Shown here: positions 19,584 through 28,393 of the stretch, piece after piece
Layout of the letters: every line of letters starts with the position of its first letter
Numbering within the stretch: the stretch's first letter is position 1
Assembly (NCBI GenBank): GCA_937868075.1
Contig: CALMLL010000135.1
Location: 1 to 47,243, forward strand
DNA length: 47,243 nucleotides
Direction: 5' to 3'
From: an uncultured Marmoricola sp.
GTDB lineage: Bacteria > Actinomycetota > Actinomycetes > Propionibacteriales > Nocardioidaceae
The notes under the pieces: model-generated
What the model was told of the DNA's origin: nothing
What the model saw: the letters and a program-made list of their open reading frames with translations, nothing else
The model's database searches: none
Program-made: the position numbers and the translations under genes

Positions 19584-20678
19584 TCAGAACGGCCGTAGTG
19601 CGCCGATGGTGGCGGAGTACTCCGCCACCAGATCGGCCATGATCTCGGCCGCCGGACGCACCCGGTCCAACCGACCGACGATCTGTCCGGCAGGCATCGC
19701 CACGGTGCGCGGGTCGTCGCCTCGGTTGAGCCGGGAGTGGGCGTCGGCGACCAGGAGGTTCTGCAGTGGCATCGGCAACGGGGCGGGCGCATCTGGAGCC
19801 GACCAGGCGTCGGTCCAGGCGGTCTTGAGCAATCGCGCCGGCTTGCCGGAGTAGATCCGGGAGCGAACCGTGTCCGAGGAACTGGCCTTCAGCAGCGCTC
19901 GGCGGACTGCGGTGCCGACGGAGAGGTCGTATTCGGCCGCGCCCAACCACAACGAACCCATCCACACTCCTTGGGCACCCAGTGCGAGGGCGGCGGCGAT
20001 CTGGCGCCCGGAGCCGATTCCTCCCGCGGCCAACACGGCCGCGTCGTGCCCGACCGCGTCGACGACCTCGGGTACCAACACCATCGAGGCGATCTCACCG
20101 GTGTGCCCGCCGGCCTCATAGCCCTGAGCCACCACGATGTCGACTCCGTTGGCCACATGCGAGATGGCATGGTCGGCGGTGCCCGCCAGGGCCGCGACCA
20201 GGACCCCGGAGCCGTGGGCCTGGGCAATCACGTCACGAGGTGGCGATCCGAGCGCATTGGCGATCAAGACCGGGCGATGGGCCAGCGCCACGTCGACGTG
20301 GGTGCGGGCCACCGAGTGCAGCCAGCCGAGGACGCCCTCTTGACCTTCGCCGTCGGGCAGCGGTGGAACTCCGAGGTGACGCAGTGTGGTGTCCACGAAG
20401 TCTCGATGCTCGGGCGGGATCAGCGCATGCAGGTCGTGAGCCGCGCCCTCGGTGGGCACCCTCATCGGCATCACCACATCGACGGCGTACGGCTTGCCGT
20501 CGGTGTTGTTGTCCAGCCAGGTCAGCGCCGCATCGAGATCCTCCCCCTCGTTGAAGCGCACACAACCCAACACGCCCAGGCCACCGGCTCGAGAGACCGC
20601 GGCGGCGACCTTCTCGCTGGGCGTGAAGGCCACGATGGGGTAGGTGATCCCCAGACGCTGACAAAGATCGGTGTGCAC
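19584..20678 (-). CDS. nitronate monooxygenase-family flavoprotein
   Basis: A 364-residue FMN-binding TIM-barrel protein of the 2-nitropropane dioxygenase/nitronate monooxygenase family. Visible features are GITYPIVAF near the N-terminus, an internal AQGYEAGGHTGEIAS (catalytic His region) and AAGGIGSGRQIAAALALGAQGVWMGS (phosphate binding of FMN). The start is GTG 20678, with GGAGG five bases upstream. It follows fadD19 by 20 bp in the same direction and so probably shares the KstR-type promoter. A role on a steroid CoA intermediate is more likely from context than nitronate oxidation. IpdC at 37013 belongs to the same superfamily. Confidence 0.82.
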   Translation of the reverse strand: MHTDLCQRLGITYPIVAFTPSEKVAAAVSRAGGLGVLGCVRFNEGEDLDAALTWLDNNTDGKPYAVDVVMPMRVPTEGAAHDLHALIPPEHRDFVDTTLRHLGVPPLPDGEGQEGVLGWLHSVARTHVDVALAHRPVLIANALGSPPRDVIAQAHGSGVLVAALAGTADHAISHVANGVDIVVAQGYEAGGHTGEIASMVLVPEVVDAVGHDAAVLAAGGIGSGRQIAAALALGAQGVWMGSLWLGAAEYDLSVGTAVRRALLKASSSDTVRSRIYSGKPARLLKTAWTDAWSAPDAPAPLPMPLQNLLVADAHSRLNRGDDPRTVAMPAGQIVGRLDRVRPAAEIMADLVAEYSATIGALRPF

Positions 20679-20698
20679 GAGCGCCTCCTACGGAGGGC

Positions 20699-22309
20699 TC
20701 AGGAGCCCTGTCCGGCCAGCTCCCGAGCTCGGGGGTAGTTCGCCTTGCCGGTGGCGCTGCGCGGGATCTCCTCCACCCAGGTCACGAAACGCGGCAACTT
20801 GTAGGAACTCAGGCTACTGCGCAGGAAATCGCGCAGGTCGGCCACCGAGGGCCGGGCATCACCACGGGGCTGGATCACCGCTGAGACGGCCTGCCCGTAG
20901 GTCTCGTCTGCGACCCCGACCACGAGGGCGTCATAGACGTCGGGATGGGCCTTCAGCGCCATCTCGACCTCCTCGGGGTAGACCTTCTCCCCACCGGTGT
21001 TGATGCAGTTGGAGCCGCGGCCCAGCAGGGTGACCTTGGCCCCCTCCTCGACCCGGGCGAAGTCGCCGGGCACCGAATAGCGGACCCCGTCGACGGTGAT
21101 GAAGGTGCGGGCCGAGCGTTCCTCGTCCTTGTAGTAGCCCACGGGGACGCTCCCCGAGCGCGCCAGGCGACCGATGGCGCCGACCTGGTCGAGATCGATC
21201 ACTCGGTTGTCCTCGTCCAGCAGCACCGACTCCAGGCCGAGGGAGACCACACAGCCCTCCCCCTGGATGTTGTCCTTGTCCTGCAGCCCGGTGCCCTGGA
21301 ACCCGGTCTCCGAGGCGCCCACCGAGTCGGTGAAGAAGGTGTTGGGGAAGGCTGCCATCCAGCGTTCCTTGACCGGCCGAGAGAAGATCGCGGCCGAGGA
21401 CGCCACCGCCACCAGCGAGGTGGCGTCGTATCCGTGGCTCTCGTAGGCCTCGATCAGCGGTCGGGCCATGGCGTCACCGGTCATGAAGATCAGTTGGACC
21501 TTGTTTGCCTCGATCGTTCTCCAGACCTCGTGCGCGTCGAACGTGGGCGCCAGGATCGTCAGGTGCCCGGCGAACAAATGCATGAGCATCGCTGCCTGGG
21601 CGCCACCATGCATCAGGGGTGAGAGCGGGAAGGTCACCATCGGCTGGTTGGTGGCCGCCTGCTGGGACTGGTCGAACTCGCTCAGCCGAGCCCCGGTCAT
21701 GAAGTCGATGCCACCGCCCAGCACCCTCCAGAAATCCTCGTTGCGCCACATGACGCCCTTGGGATACCCGGTCGTGCCGCCGGTGTAGACGATGTAGAGG
21801 TCGTCGCCCGAGCGGGGCTCGAAGTCACGCTCCGCGCTTTGTCCGTCCAGCGCGTCCTCCCACAGCACTCCCGAGTACGCCGACACGTCGGCCTGGCTCT
21901 CGGGGTCCGCGGAATCGGGCATCACCACGATCGTGTGCAGTGCCTCGTGACGCGGTGCGACCGCGGCCACCAGGTCGGCGTACCCACGTTCGTGGATGAG
22001 CGCCACCATGTCGGAGTTGTCGAAGAGGTAGTCCAGTTCGCCCTCGACGTATCGATAGTTGACGTTGATCACGACCGCGCGGATCTTGAAGATGGCGAGC
22101 AGGGCGACCACGTGCTCGATGGAGTTCTTGGCGTAGATGCCGACATGGTCCCCGACCCCGACTCCACGCCCCTGCAGGAAGTGGGCCAGTCGGTTGGACT
22201 CGGCTTCCAACTCTGCGTAGGTGACCCGCCGATCACCCACCTGGATGATCGGGCGATCGGGGACGACGTCGACGGCGTGCTCAAACAGATCGGCAATGTT
22301 CAAAGCCAT
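20699..22309 (-). CDS. fadD19: steroid side-chain acyl-CoA synthetase, FadD19 type
   Basis: ATP-dependent ligase that activates the C26/C27 carboxyl of 3-oxo-cholestenoate-type acids as CoA esters. It is required for C24-branched sterols in Rhodococcus. The 536-residue product begins [12 protein letters not shown] and keeps long FadD19 stretches such as [20 protein letters not shown]. The adenylation P-loop is [12 protein letters not shown] (175-186), and [20 protein letters not shown] and GKANYP stand near the end. The ATG sits 6 bases after TAGTGT (22321-22316), so the mRNA is probably leaderless. It is divergent from echA19, as in M. tuberculosis Rv3515c/Rv3516, with a KstR-type site between. 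Confidence 0.93.
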   Translation of the reverse strand: MALNIADLFEHAVDVVPDRPIIQVGDRRVTYAELEAESNRLAHFLQGRGVGVGDHVGIYAKNSIEHVVALLAIFKIRAVVINVNYRYVEGELDYLFDNSDMVALIHERGYADLVAAVAPRHEALHTIVVMPDSADPESQADVSAYSGVLWEDALDGQSAERDFEPRSGDDLYIVYTGGTTGYPKGVMWRNEDFWRVLGGGIDFMTGARLSEFDQSQQAATNQPMVTFPLSPLMHGGAQAAMLMHLFAGHLTILAPTFDAHEVWRTIEANKVQLIFMTGDAMARPLIEAYESHGYDATSLVAVASSAAIFSRPVKERWMAAFPNTFFTDSVGASETGFQGTGLQDKDNIQGEGCVVSLGLESVLLDEDNRVIDLDQVGAIGRLARSGSVPVGYYKDEERSARTFITVDGVRYSVPGDFARVEEGAKVTLLGRGSNCINTGGEKVYPEEVEMALKAHPDVYDALVVGVADETYGQAVSAVIQPRGDARPSVADLRDFLRSSLSSYKLPRFVTWVEEIPRSATGKANYPRARELAGQGS

Positions 22310-22315
22310 GTCCGA

Positions 22316-22348
22316 ACACTAGAACAGGTTCTCGTTTCCTCCTACGGT
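22316..22348. promoter_or_regulatory. KstR-type operator and two leaderless promoters, fadD19 / echA19
   Basis: TAGAACAGGTTCTC at 22320-22333 fits TnnAACnnGTTnnA with only the last base different. TAGTGT (22321-22316, minus strand) is 6 bases from the fadD19 ATG and touches the operator. TACGGT (22343-22348, plus strand) is 6 bases from the echA19 ATG. Both transcripts would start at the start codon. Confidence 0.82.
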
Positions 22349-22354
22349 GAACCC

Positions 22355-23143
22355 ATGACCGAACCGCACCTGCTCGTGGACCTCCATGACCACACCCTGG
22401 TACTCACGATGAACCGCCCCGAAGCCCGCAACGCGCTGTCAGCGGAGATGATGAGGCTGCTCTCCCAGGCCTGGGATCGGGTCAATGAGGATGACCAGGT
22501 GCGGGTTGCCGTCCTGACCGGCGCCGGAGGTGCCTTTTGCGCCGGAGCCGATCTGAAGGCGATGAGCGCCAGTGCACCCTCGGACAGTTTCGAGGCGGGC
22601 ACCTTCGACCCTGCGGTGATCAAGTCGCTGCTCAAGGGTTTCCGGGTCACCAAACCGCTGATCGCCGCCGTGGAGGGGCCCGCGATCGCAGGCGGGACCG
22701 AGATCCTGCAGGCCACGGACATCAGGGTGGCCGGCGAGTCCGCGCGCTTCGGCGTCTCCGAGGTCCGTTGGGGGCTCTACCCCCTGGGAGGTTCGGCGGT
22801 CAGGTTGCCGCGTCAGATCCCCTACACGGTGGCGGCGGACCTACTGCTGTCCGGACGACACATCGATGCCCGGGAGGCCCAGCGCATCGGACTGGTCGGC
22901 CATGTCGTTCCAGACGGTTCGGCGCTGGCCAAGGCCCTGGAACTGGCCGACATGATCGCCGCCAACGGTCCGCTCGCAGTGCGCAGCGTGTTGGCCACGA
23001 TCAGAGCCAGTGAAGGCAAGCATGAGGACGACTGCTGGCGCGACGACGCTTCTGTGGGCATGGGGGTCTTCGCCTCGGCCGACGCCAAGGAAGGCCCCCG
23101 GGCGTTCGTGGAGAAGCGGAAGCCCTCCTTCACCGGCCACTAG
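22355..23143 (+). CDS. echA19: enoyl-CoA hydratase, EchA19 type
   Basis: Crotonase-fold hydratase of steroid side-chain beta-oxidation, adding water to the enoyl-CoA made by the FadE enzymes. The 262-residue product has the two Glu expected for a true hydratase, Glu116 in AGGTEI and Glu136 in GVSEVRWG, spaced 20 residues apart. The oxyanion-hole region [10 protein letters not shown] is at 61-70. [16 protein letters not shown] and [13 protein letters not shown] match my memory of M. tuberculosis EchA19. The start is ATG 22355. The frame extends upstream through the fadD19 antisense region and should not be used. Confidence 0.93.
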   Translation: MTEPHLLVDLHDHTLVLTMNRPEARNALSAEMMRLLSQAWDRVNEDDQVRVAVLTGAGGAFCAGADLKAMSASAPSDSFEAGTFDPAVIKSLLKGFRVTKPLIAAVEGPAIAGGTEILQATDIRVAGESARFGVSEVRWGLYPLGGSAVRLPRQIPYTVAADLLLSGRHIDAREAQRIGLVGHVVPDGSALAKALELADMIAANGPLAVRSVLATIRASEGKHEDDCWRDDASVGMGVFASADAKEGPRAFVEKRKPSFTGH

Positions 23144-23163
23144 TCCGACGCGCGCAGTGATCG

Positions 23164-23649
23164 CTAGTCGGTGGTGACGTCCCCGCCCGCGTCCTGCCAG
23201 GCGGTGATCCCACCCGCAAGGTGGTACGCCTTGTCGAATCCGCGTGCAGTCATGGCGGTCAGCGCCACACCGGAGCGATTGCCGCTGCGGCAATAGACCG
23301 CATACGGCACGCCGGGGTCGAGTTGATCCAACCCGGTGAGGAAGTCCGATGACTCCACGTCGAGGTTCACCGCTCCTGGCAGGTGGCCGGCGGCGTACTC
23401 AGCGGGGGTGCGCACGTCGAGGATGACGGTGGCCGGGCGCTTGAGGGCGGCCGCGAACTTCACCGGATCCAACGCGGCGCCAGTGGCCGGTGCCTGGCTG
23501 GCGACGGCTCCCGCCGACGTGCTCACGCTCGGCTCGCTCGAACCACCGCAGGCCGAGAGCCCCACTGACACGCCCAACGAGAGCCCGAGCGACAGGGTCA
23601 AAGCGGCGATGCGGGCCGGAGCCCGGCGTCCGGTGCGTAGCATCTGCAT
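23164..23649 (-). CDS. rhodanese-domain lipoprotein
   Basis: A 161-residue exported rhodanese. A long signal ends in the lipobox LSAC (Cys34). A short linker leads to one rhodanese domain with DVRTPAEYAAGHLPGA and the active-site loop CRSGNRSG (Cys120). Such domains carry sulphur as a persulphide. The substrate outside the membrane is unknown. The ATG is 5 bp after the stop of the acyl-CoA ligase gene, with AGGGGG overlapping that stop, so it is the third gene of the oxidoreductase-ligase-rhodanese operon. It is convergent with echA19, 20 bp away. Confidence 0.85.
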   Translation of the reverse strand: MQMLRTGRRAPARIAALTLSLGLSLGVSVGLSACGGSSEPSVSTSAGAVASQAPATGAALDPVKFAAALKRPATVILDVRTPAEYAAGHLPGAVNLDVESSDFLTGLDQLDPGVPYAVYCRSGNRSGVALTAMTARGFDKAYHLAGGITAWQDAGGDVTTD

Positions 23650-23654
23650 ACCCC

Positions 23655-25202
23655 CTAGGGTATCTGCTCTGTGAGCATCGCGGTGCGCAGGGCCACCTTG
23701 TCGACCTTGCCGAGACCGGTCAGTGGCAACGCCTGCACGGCGACGATGCGCTTGGGCACGTGCACCGGCCCCTTGGCGACTCGAACCACCTCTTTCAGAT
23801 CACGTTGGAGTGATTCGTCCAGATCGAAGCCCGCACGCAGCACCACGACAGCGGTGACTGCCTCTCCCCACCGTTCGTCGGGTACGCCGACGACCCCGAC
23901 CTGGGCGATCGCGCGGTGAGTTGCCAGTGCGTCCTCGACCTCGCGGGAGAACACGTTGAAGCCGCCGGTGACGATCATGTCCTTCACCCGGTCCACGATC
24001 GTCCAATAGCCTTCTTCGTCGCTGCGAGCGACGTCACCGGTGCGCAACCAGCCGTCGTGACCGAAGGCAGCCTCGGTCTCCTCCGGTCGGTTCCAGTAGC
24101 CGTCGGCGACCACATCCCCGGCCACCCAGATCTCCCCCGGTCGACCGGTCTCGACGGGGTGACCCTCGGAGTCGCGTAGGGAGGTGCGCAGCGACGGACT
24201 CGGCCGCCCGCAACTCCCCAGCCGACCGGGGATGTGCGCAGCTTTGCTGAGGTAACTGACCACCATGGGGCATTCGGACTGGCCGTAGTACTGCGCGAAC
24301 ACCGGCCCGATCACCTCCAGTGCCTGCTGCAATCGCACCGGGTTGATCGGCGCAGCCCCGTAGAAGACCGTCTCCAAGGACCCCAGGTCACGATCGGCGA
24401 GGTCGGGGTGATCGAGCAGCGCATAGATCATCGACGGCACCAGCATCGTGGCGTTGATCTGCTCGGCCTCGATCAGGCGCAGCACCTCACCGGGGTCGAA
24501 GCGGGGAGTGACCACCAGCTCACCGCCCAGTCGGACCACCGGGGTGAAGAACGCCGCCCCGGCATGGGAGAGCGGCGTGCACATCAGGAAGCGCGGACGC
24601 TGCGGAAACTCCCATTCCGCGAGCATCACCCGAGCCATCGCGCTCAGGCTCGACACGGTGCCCACGACACCTTTGGGCCGACCGGTGGTGCCGCCGGTGT
24701 AGGTGACCGAGAGAACGTGATCCTCGGCGAGGTCGGCCACCGACAACGGTTCTTCGGGAGCGGAGTCGGCGAGAGCGACCAGGTCCGTGCCGATCGCGGC
24801 CGGTCCCAGCGTGAAGACCTGCGTGAGGCAGTCGACCTCGGTGATCAAGCGTGCCGCCACGTCGGCGTACGCCGGGTCGACGATCAGTGTGGAGATGCCT
24901 GCGTCGGCCAGGACGAAGGCGTGGTCGGCCACCGACCCCAGCGGATGGAGTGCGGTGCGGCGATATCCCTGGGTCTGACCGGCCCCGATCAGGGTCAACA
25001 CATCGGAGTGGTTGCCACTGAGCAGGCCCAGCGGCGAACCCGTCGAGACCTGGTGCTCGGCTAGGACCTGCACGAACCGGGAGATCCGCGAAGCCAGGTC
25101 CGCACCAGTGATCGGCTCGCCCGAGGACGGTCGCACGACCACCTGGTCGGCCCGCTCGGACAGTGCCTGGGCCAGCAGTTGTCCCGCGTGCGGCTGACTC
25201 AA
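23655..25202 (-). CDS. fatty-acyl/steroid-acid CoA ligase (FadD family)
   Basis: Adenylate-forming ligase of 515 residues. Core motifs are TYTGGTTGRPKGVVG (P-loop), YYGQSEC, WLRTGDVA, DRVKDMIVTGGFNVFSREVE and the C-terminal catalytic Lys region LTGLGKVDK. It differs from FadD19 in the window, and I do not see specific resemblance to FadD3 or FadD17, so the acid it activates is open. The start is TTG 25202, in a TTGA overlap with the upstream oxidoreductase stop and with GAGGTG 5 bases before it. The frame stays open to 25283 but inside the previous gene. Context suggests a sterol-derived acid. Confidence 0.86.
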   Translation of the reverse strand: MSQPHAGQLLAQALSERADQVVVRPSSGEPITGADLASRISRFVQVLAEHQVSTGSPLGLLSGNHSDVLTLIGAGQTQGYRRTALHPLGSVADHAFVLADAGISTLIVDPAYADVAARLITEVDCLTQVFTLGPAAIGTDLVALADSAPEEPLSVADLAEDHVLSVTYTGGTTGRPKGVVGTVSSLSAMARVMLAEWEFPQRPRFLMCTPLSHAGAAFFTPVVRLGGELVVTPRFDPGEVLRLIEAEQINATMLVPSMIYALLDHPDLADRDLGSLETVFYGAAPINPVRLQQALEVIGPVFAQYYGQSECPMVVSYLSKAAHIPGRLGSCGRPSPSLRTSLRDSEGHPVETGRPGEIWVAGDVVADGYWNRPEETEAAFGHDGWLRTGDVARSDEEGYWTIVDRVKDMIVTGGFNVFSREVEDALATHRAIAQVGVVGVPDERWGEAVTAVVVLRAGFDLDESLQRDLKEVVRVAKGPVHVPKRIVAVQALPLTGLGKVDKVALRTAMLTEQIP

Positions 25203-26242
25203 GCCAGCACCTCGGCGACGCGATGGACCTCGGCCGGTGTGCGGGCAGAGACCAGCAGGGTGGTGACCCCGGTCTCGGCCCACTGCGCGGCCTTCTCCCG
25301 CACCCGAGCGGGTGAGCCGATGATGTGCAACTCATCGACCAGTTCGTCGGGGATGCAGGCGGCCGCTTCGTCTTTGCGGCCGGTCAGGTAGAGGTCTTGG
25401 ACGCGGGCGGCCAGGTCGGCGTACCCCATGCGCTCGAAGACGCTCTTGTGGAAGTTCTGGTCCTTGGCCCCCATGCCGCCCATGTAGAGCGCCACCATCG
25501 GTTTGAGCGCCTCGACCACCATCGCCGTTTCCGCATCATCTGCGCTCACGTGCAGATGGGCGGTGGCAGCGATCTCGAAGTCGGCCCGGGTCCGCCTGGC
25601 ACCCGGGCGGGCGAACCCTTCGTCGAGCCATTCCGAGTACATCGCAGCCGAGCCCGGCGTGTAGAAGATCGGTATCCAACCGTCAGCGATCTCAGCGGTC
25701 TGGGCGACATTGCGAGGCCCCTCGGCACCGAGCCAGATCGGTAGATCGGCCCGCAGCGGATGCACGATCGGCTTCAGGGGCTTACCCAGGCCCACGCTGC
25801 CGGGGCCGGTGTAGGGCAGGGGGAAGTGCGGACCCGGGTTGGTCACCGGCGCCTCGCGGGCCAGCACCTGGCGGATGATGCTGACGACTTCTCGGGTCCG
25901 CGCGAGCGGTCGGGAGAACGGCTGGCCGTACCAGCCCTCGACAACCTGTGGGCCGCTGACGCCCATCCCGAGGATCACCCGTCCGTTGCTCAGGTGGTCC
26001 AGGGTGAGCGCGTGCATGGCGATGCTGGTCGGCGTACGCCCCGACATCTGCACGATGCTGGTGCCCAGGCGGAGCCGACTGGTCTCTCGACCCCACCAGG
26101 CGAGGGGCGTGAACGCGTCCGACCCCCAGGCCTCGGCCGTGAAGACGGCATCGAACCCGGCTTCCTCTGCGGCGACCACCAACTCCCCCACGCCGGCAGG
26201 TGGGGTGGCCCCCCAGTAGCCCAGTTGCAGTCCGAGTTTCAT
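25199..26242 (-). CDS. LLM-class F420-dependent oxidoreductase, Rv3520c type
   Basis: Luciferase-like TIM-barrel oxidoreductase of 347 residues, probably F420-dependent. MKLGLQLGYWGA, FDAVFTAEAWGSDAFTPLAW and GVSGPQVVEGWYGQPF match my memory of M. tuberculosis Rv3520c, a KstR-regulon gene of unknown exact reaction. AAAGGG lies 7 bases before the ATG. It heads an operon with an acyl-CoA ligase and a rhodanese lipoprotein. It is divergent from DUF35-ltp4-ltp3, the same pairing as Rv3520c with Rv3521-Rv3523. Only a degenerate KstR-like half-site is seen in the 100-bp intergenic region. Confidence 0.87.
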   Translation of the reverse strand: MKLGLQLGYWGATPPAGVGELVVAAEEAGFDAVFTAEAWGSDAFTPLAWWGRETSRLRLGTSIVQMSGRTPTSIAMHALTLDHLSNGRVILGMGVSGPQVVEGWYGQPFSRPLARTREVVSIIRQVLAREAPVTNPGPHFPLPYTGPGSVGLGKPLKPIVHPLRADLPIWLGAEGPRNVAQTAEIADGWIPIFYTPGSAAMYSEWLDEGFARPGARRTRADFEIAATAHLHVSADDAETAMVVEALKPMVALYMGGMGAKDQNFHKSVFERMGYADLAARVQDLYLTGRKDEAAACIPDELVDELHIIGSPARVREKAAQWAETGVTTLLVSARTPAEVHRVAEVLA

Positions 26243-26318
26243 GTCCGACCCTTTCAGCGCACGTGTCCGGCGCGGCCAGTTTGTCCCACCCGCCGCGCGC
26301 CGCCTTTGCCGCCCGGCC

Positions 26319-26341
26319 TCATCAGTGTTTCACTCCACTGA
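26319..26341. promoter_or_regulatory. inverted repeat and degenerate KstR-like half-site before the DUF35 gene
   Basis: TCAGTG (26322-26327) and CACTGA (26336-26341) form an inverted repeat ending next to ATG 26343, with a smaller AGTG-TTT-CACT inside. The 14 bases from 26319 keep the GTT half of the KstR motif but not the AAC half. It may be a diverged operator or unrelated. Confidence 0.25.
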
Positions 26342-26342
26342 C

Positions 26343-27323
26343 ATGAGCACGGCACCGTCTGGCCCGCTCCAGGCCCCGATGCGGGTCGACTTCGACTACA
26401 CCCGCTCCCTGGGACCCGTGCTGTCGGTTTTCATGACCGGGCTGCGCGACGGCCGCATCCTGGCCGCCCGCACCTCGGCTGGCCTCGTGGTGCCTCCCCC
26501 GGAGTTCGATCCGGTCACGCTCCAGCCGCCCACCCAGTTCGAGCCCGTTGCCGACACCGGAGTCGTGGAGACCTGGACCTGGGTTCCTGACCCCGTCGCA
26601 GATCAGCCTTTCGAGCGGCCGTTCGCGTTCGCGCTGATCCGCCTCGACGGTGTCGAGAGCACCCTGCTGCACGCGGTGGATGTGCCGGCTGCCGACGACA
26701 TGAGGACCGGCATGCGGGTTCGGGCGCGGTGGCGTGAGCACCGCGTCGGCGCGATCACCGACATCGCCTGTTTCGTGCCGGAGGAGTCACCTGCCTCGAC
26801 CCCCGACACCAGTCCGTCGGTGCCCACTGCCGGGGCTGGTGAACCCGTGACCGGCATCGTCACCCCGGTCCGGCTCCGCTACACCTATGCCGCCTCGCCG
26901 GAGGAATCTGCGTTCTTCCGCGGTCTCGCCGACGGTCGGATCCTGGGCCAGCGGTGTCCGGCGTGCGGCAAGGTCTACGTCCCGCCCCGAGGCGCCTGCC
27001 CGGTCGACGGATTGCCCACGACCGATGAGGTCGAGTTGTCCGACGAGGGCACGGTGACCACGTTCTGCATCGTCAACGTGCCCTTCCTGGGCCAGCGGAT
27101 CACGCCTCCGTATGTGTCGGCGTATGTCTTGCTCGACGGCGCCGACATCGCCTTCCTCCACCTGCTGCTCGACGTCGACCCGGCCGAGGTGCGCATGGGC
27201 ATGCGGGTCCGAGCGGTGTGGCGACCGCGCGAGGAATGGACCACCTCGCTGGAGAACATCAGTCATTTCGCTCCGACCGGCGCCCCGGACGCCGACTACG
27301 ACACCTACAAGGGGCACCTATGA
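26343..27323 (+). CDS. tandem DUF35 OB-fold protein, Rv3521 type
   Basis: A 326-residue protein with two DUF35-like halves. The second (about 180-320) has a zinc ribbon CPACGKVYVPPRGACP followed by an OB-fold ending in MRVRAVW. The first (about 15-145) has the OB-fold pattern ending MRVRARW but no zinc-ribbon cysteines. DUF35 proteins partner thiolase-like lipid-transfer proteins; in the ChsH2/Ltp2 system the DUF35 domain is needed for retro-aldol cleavage of the sterol side chain. It is first in the ATGA-coupled run DUF35-ltp4-ltp3, as Rv3521-Rv3523 in M. tuberculosis. The upstream open frame to 26241 is not used. Confidence 0.87.
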   Translation: MSTAPSGPLQAPMRVDFDYTRSLGPVLSVFMTGLRDGRILAARTSAGLVVPPPEFDPVTLQPPTQFEPVADTGVVETWTWVPDPVADQPFERPFAFALIRLDGVESTLLHAVDVPAADDMRTGMRVRARWREHRVGAITDIACFVPEESPASTPDTSPSVPTAGAGEPVTGIVTPVRLRYTYAASPEESAFFRGLADGRILGQRCPACGKVYVPPRGACPVDGLPTTDEVELSDEGTVTTFCIVNVPFLGQRITPPYVSAYVLLDGADIAFLHLLLDVDPAEVRMGMRVRAVWRPREEWTTSLENISHFAPTGAPDADYDTYKGHL

Positions 27324-28393
27324 GGCGGGTCGCCGTCGTGGGCTTCGCCCAGCGCCAAGCCCTCGACTTCCCTGGATCGCCCACCTGCGTGGAGTTGTTG
27401 GTCCCGATCTTCGCCGAGTGCTTCGCCCAGACAGGTTGGACAAAGGACGACATCGGCTTCTGGTGCTCAGGCTCCAGCGACTACCTCGCCGGGCGTTCGT
27501 TCAGTTTCGTCAGCGCGGTCGATGCGATCGGAGCCCTTCCCCCGGTCGTGGAGTCGCATGTGGAGATGGATGCCGCCTGGGCGATGTACGAGGCATGGGT
27601 CAAGATCCAGACAGGCGAGGTCGACACCGCGTTGGTGTACGGCTTCGGAAAGTCCAGCGCCGCCACTCTGCGACGCATTCTGGCGCTCCAACTCGATCCC
27701 TACACGATGACTCCGCTGTGGCCCGACACCGTTTCGCTGGCCGCTCTCCAGGCACGTGCCGGACTGGAGGCGGGTCGATGGAGCCAGGCCGACCTGGCGG
27801 CCGTGGTCGCCACCAATCTCACCCGTGCGGTGACCAATCCACACGCCGTCCGCGCTGCCTCGATGACCCCCGAGGAGGTGGCCTCCTTGCCGGCGTACGC
27901 CGACCCGCTGCGTGCTCTGGAGTGTGCACCCGTCACCGACGGAGCCGCCGCGCTGGTGCTGGCTGCCGAAGATCGGGCCCTGGAGTCCTGCGCCCAGCCG
28001 GCGTACATCACCGGGTTCGCCCATGCCATCGACGCGCACCACCTGGGCACCCGCGATCTCCTTCGCGCGCCGTCGGTGCAGATCGCAGCCAAGGCCGCCG
28101 GGGTCACCCCGGAGACTGTGGAGGTGGCCGAGGTGCACGCACCCTTCGCCCACCAGGAACTCCTTGTCCGCTCCGAACTCGGGTTCACCGACTCCACGAC
28201 GATCAACCCCTCAGGCGGTGCTCTGGGCGGCAACCCGATGTTCGCCGGCGGGCTGATCCGCATGGGCGAGGCAGCGTCCCGGATCTGGTCAGGCCAGGCC
28301 GACACGGTTGTCGGCCACGCAACCAGCGGACCCCTGCTCCAACACAATCTCGTGTGTCTCATGACGAGCGAACCCACCGGAGGTCGATCATGA
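27320..28393 (+). CDS. ltp4: thiolase-like lipid-transfer protein, Ltp4 type
   Basis: A 357-residue thiolase-fold protein of the SCP-x/lipid-transfer (Ltp) group without the acyl-accepting cysteine of true thiolases at the usual N-terminal site. Later conserved stretches are present: EVHAPFAHQE (catalytic His region) and NPSGGALGGNP. Ltp3 and Ltp4 of Rhodococcus rhodochrous were reported as aldol-lyases for C24-branched sterol side chains. The start ATG 27320 is in an ATGA overlap with the DUF35 gene, and its own end overlaps ltp3 by ATGA. Assignment rests on length, order and pattern. Confidence 0.83.
   Translation: MRRVAVVGFAQRQALDFPGSPTCVELLVPIFAECFAQTGWTKDDIGFWCSGSSDYLAGRSFSFVSAVDAIGALPPVVESHVEMDAAWAMYEAWVKIQTGEVDTALVYGFGKSSAATLRRILALQLDPYTMTPLWPDTVSLAALQARAGLEAGRWSQADLAAVVATNLTRAVTNPHAVRAASMTPEEVASLPAYADPLRALECAPVTDGAAALVLAAEDRALESCAQPAYITGFAHAIDAHHLGTRDLLRAPSVQIAAKAAGVTPETVEVAEVHAPFAHQELLVRSELGFTDSTTINPSGGALGGNPMFAGGLIRMGEAASRIWSGQADTVVGHATSGPLLQHNLVCLMTSEPTGGRS

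Noticed and set aside
21839..22354. Upstream extension of echA19 across fadD19
   Set aside because: Antisense to fadD19 and without crotonase similarity; ATG 22355 fits family length and a leaderless promoter.
27112..28389. Upstream extension of ltp3 through ltp4
   Set aside because: Arg/His/Pro-rich out-of-frame translation of ltp4; the real start is ATG 28390 in an ATGA overlap.
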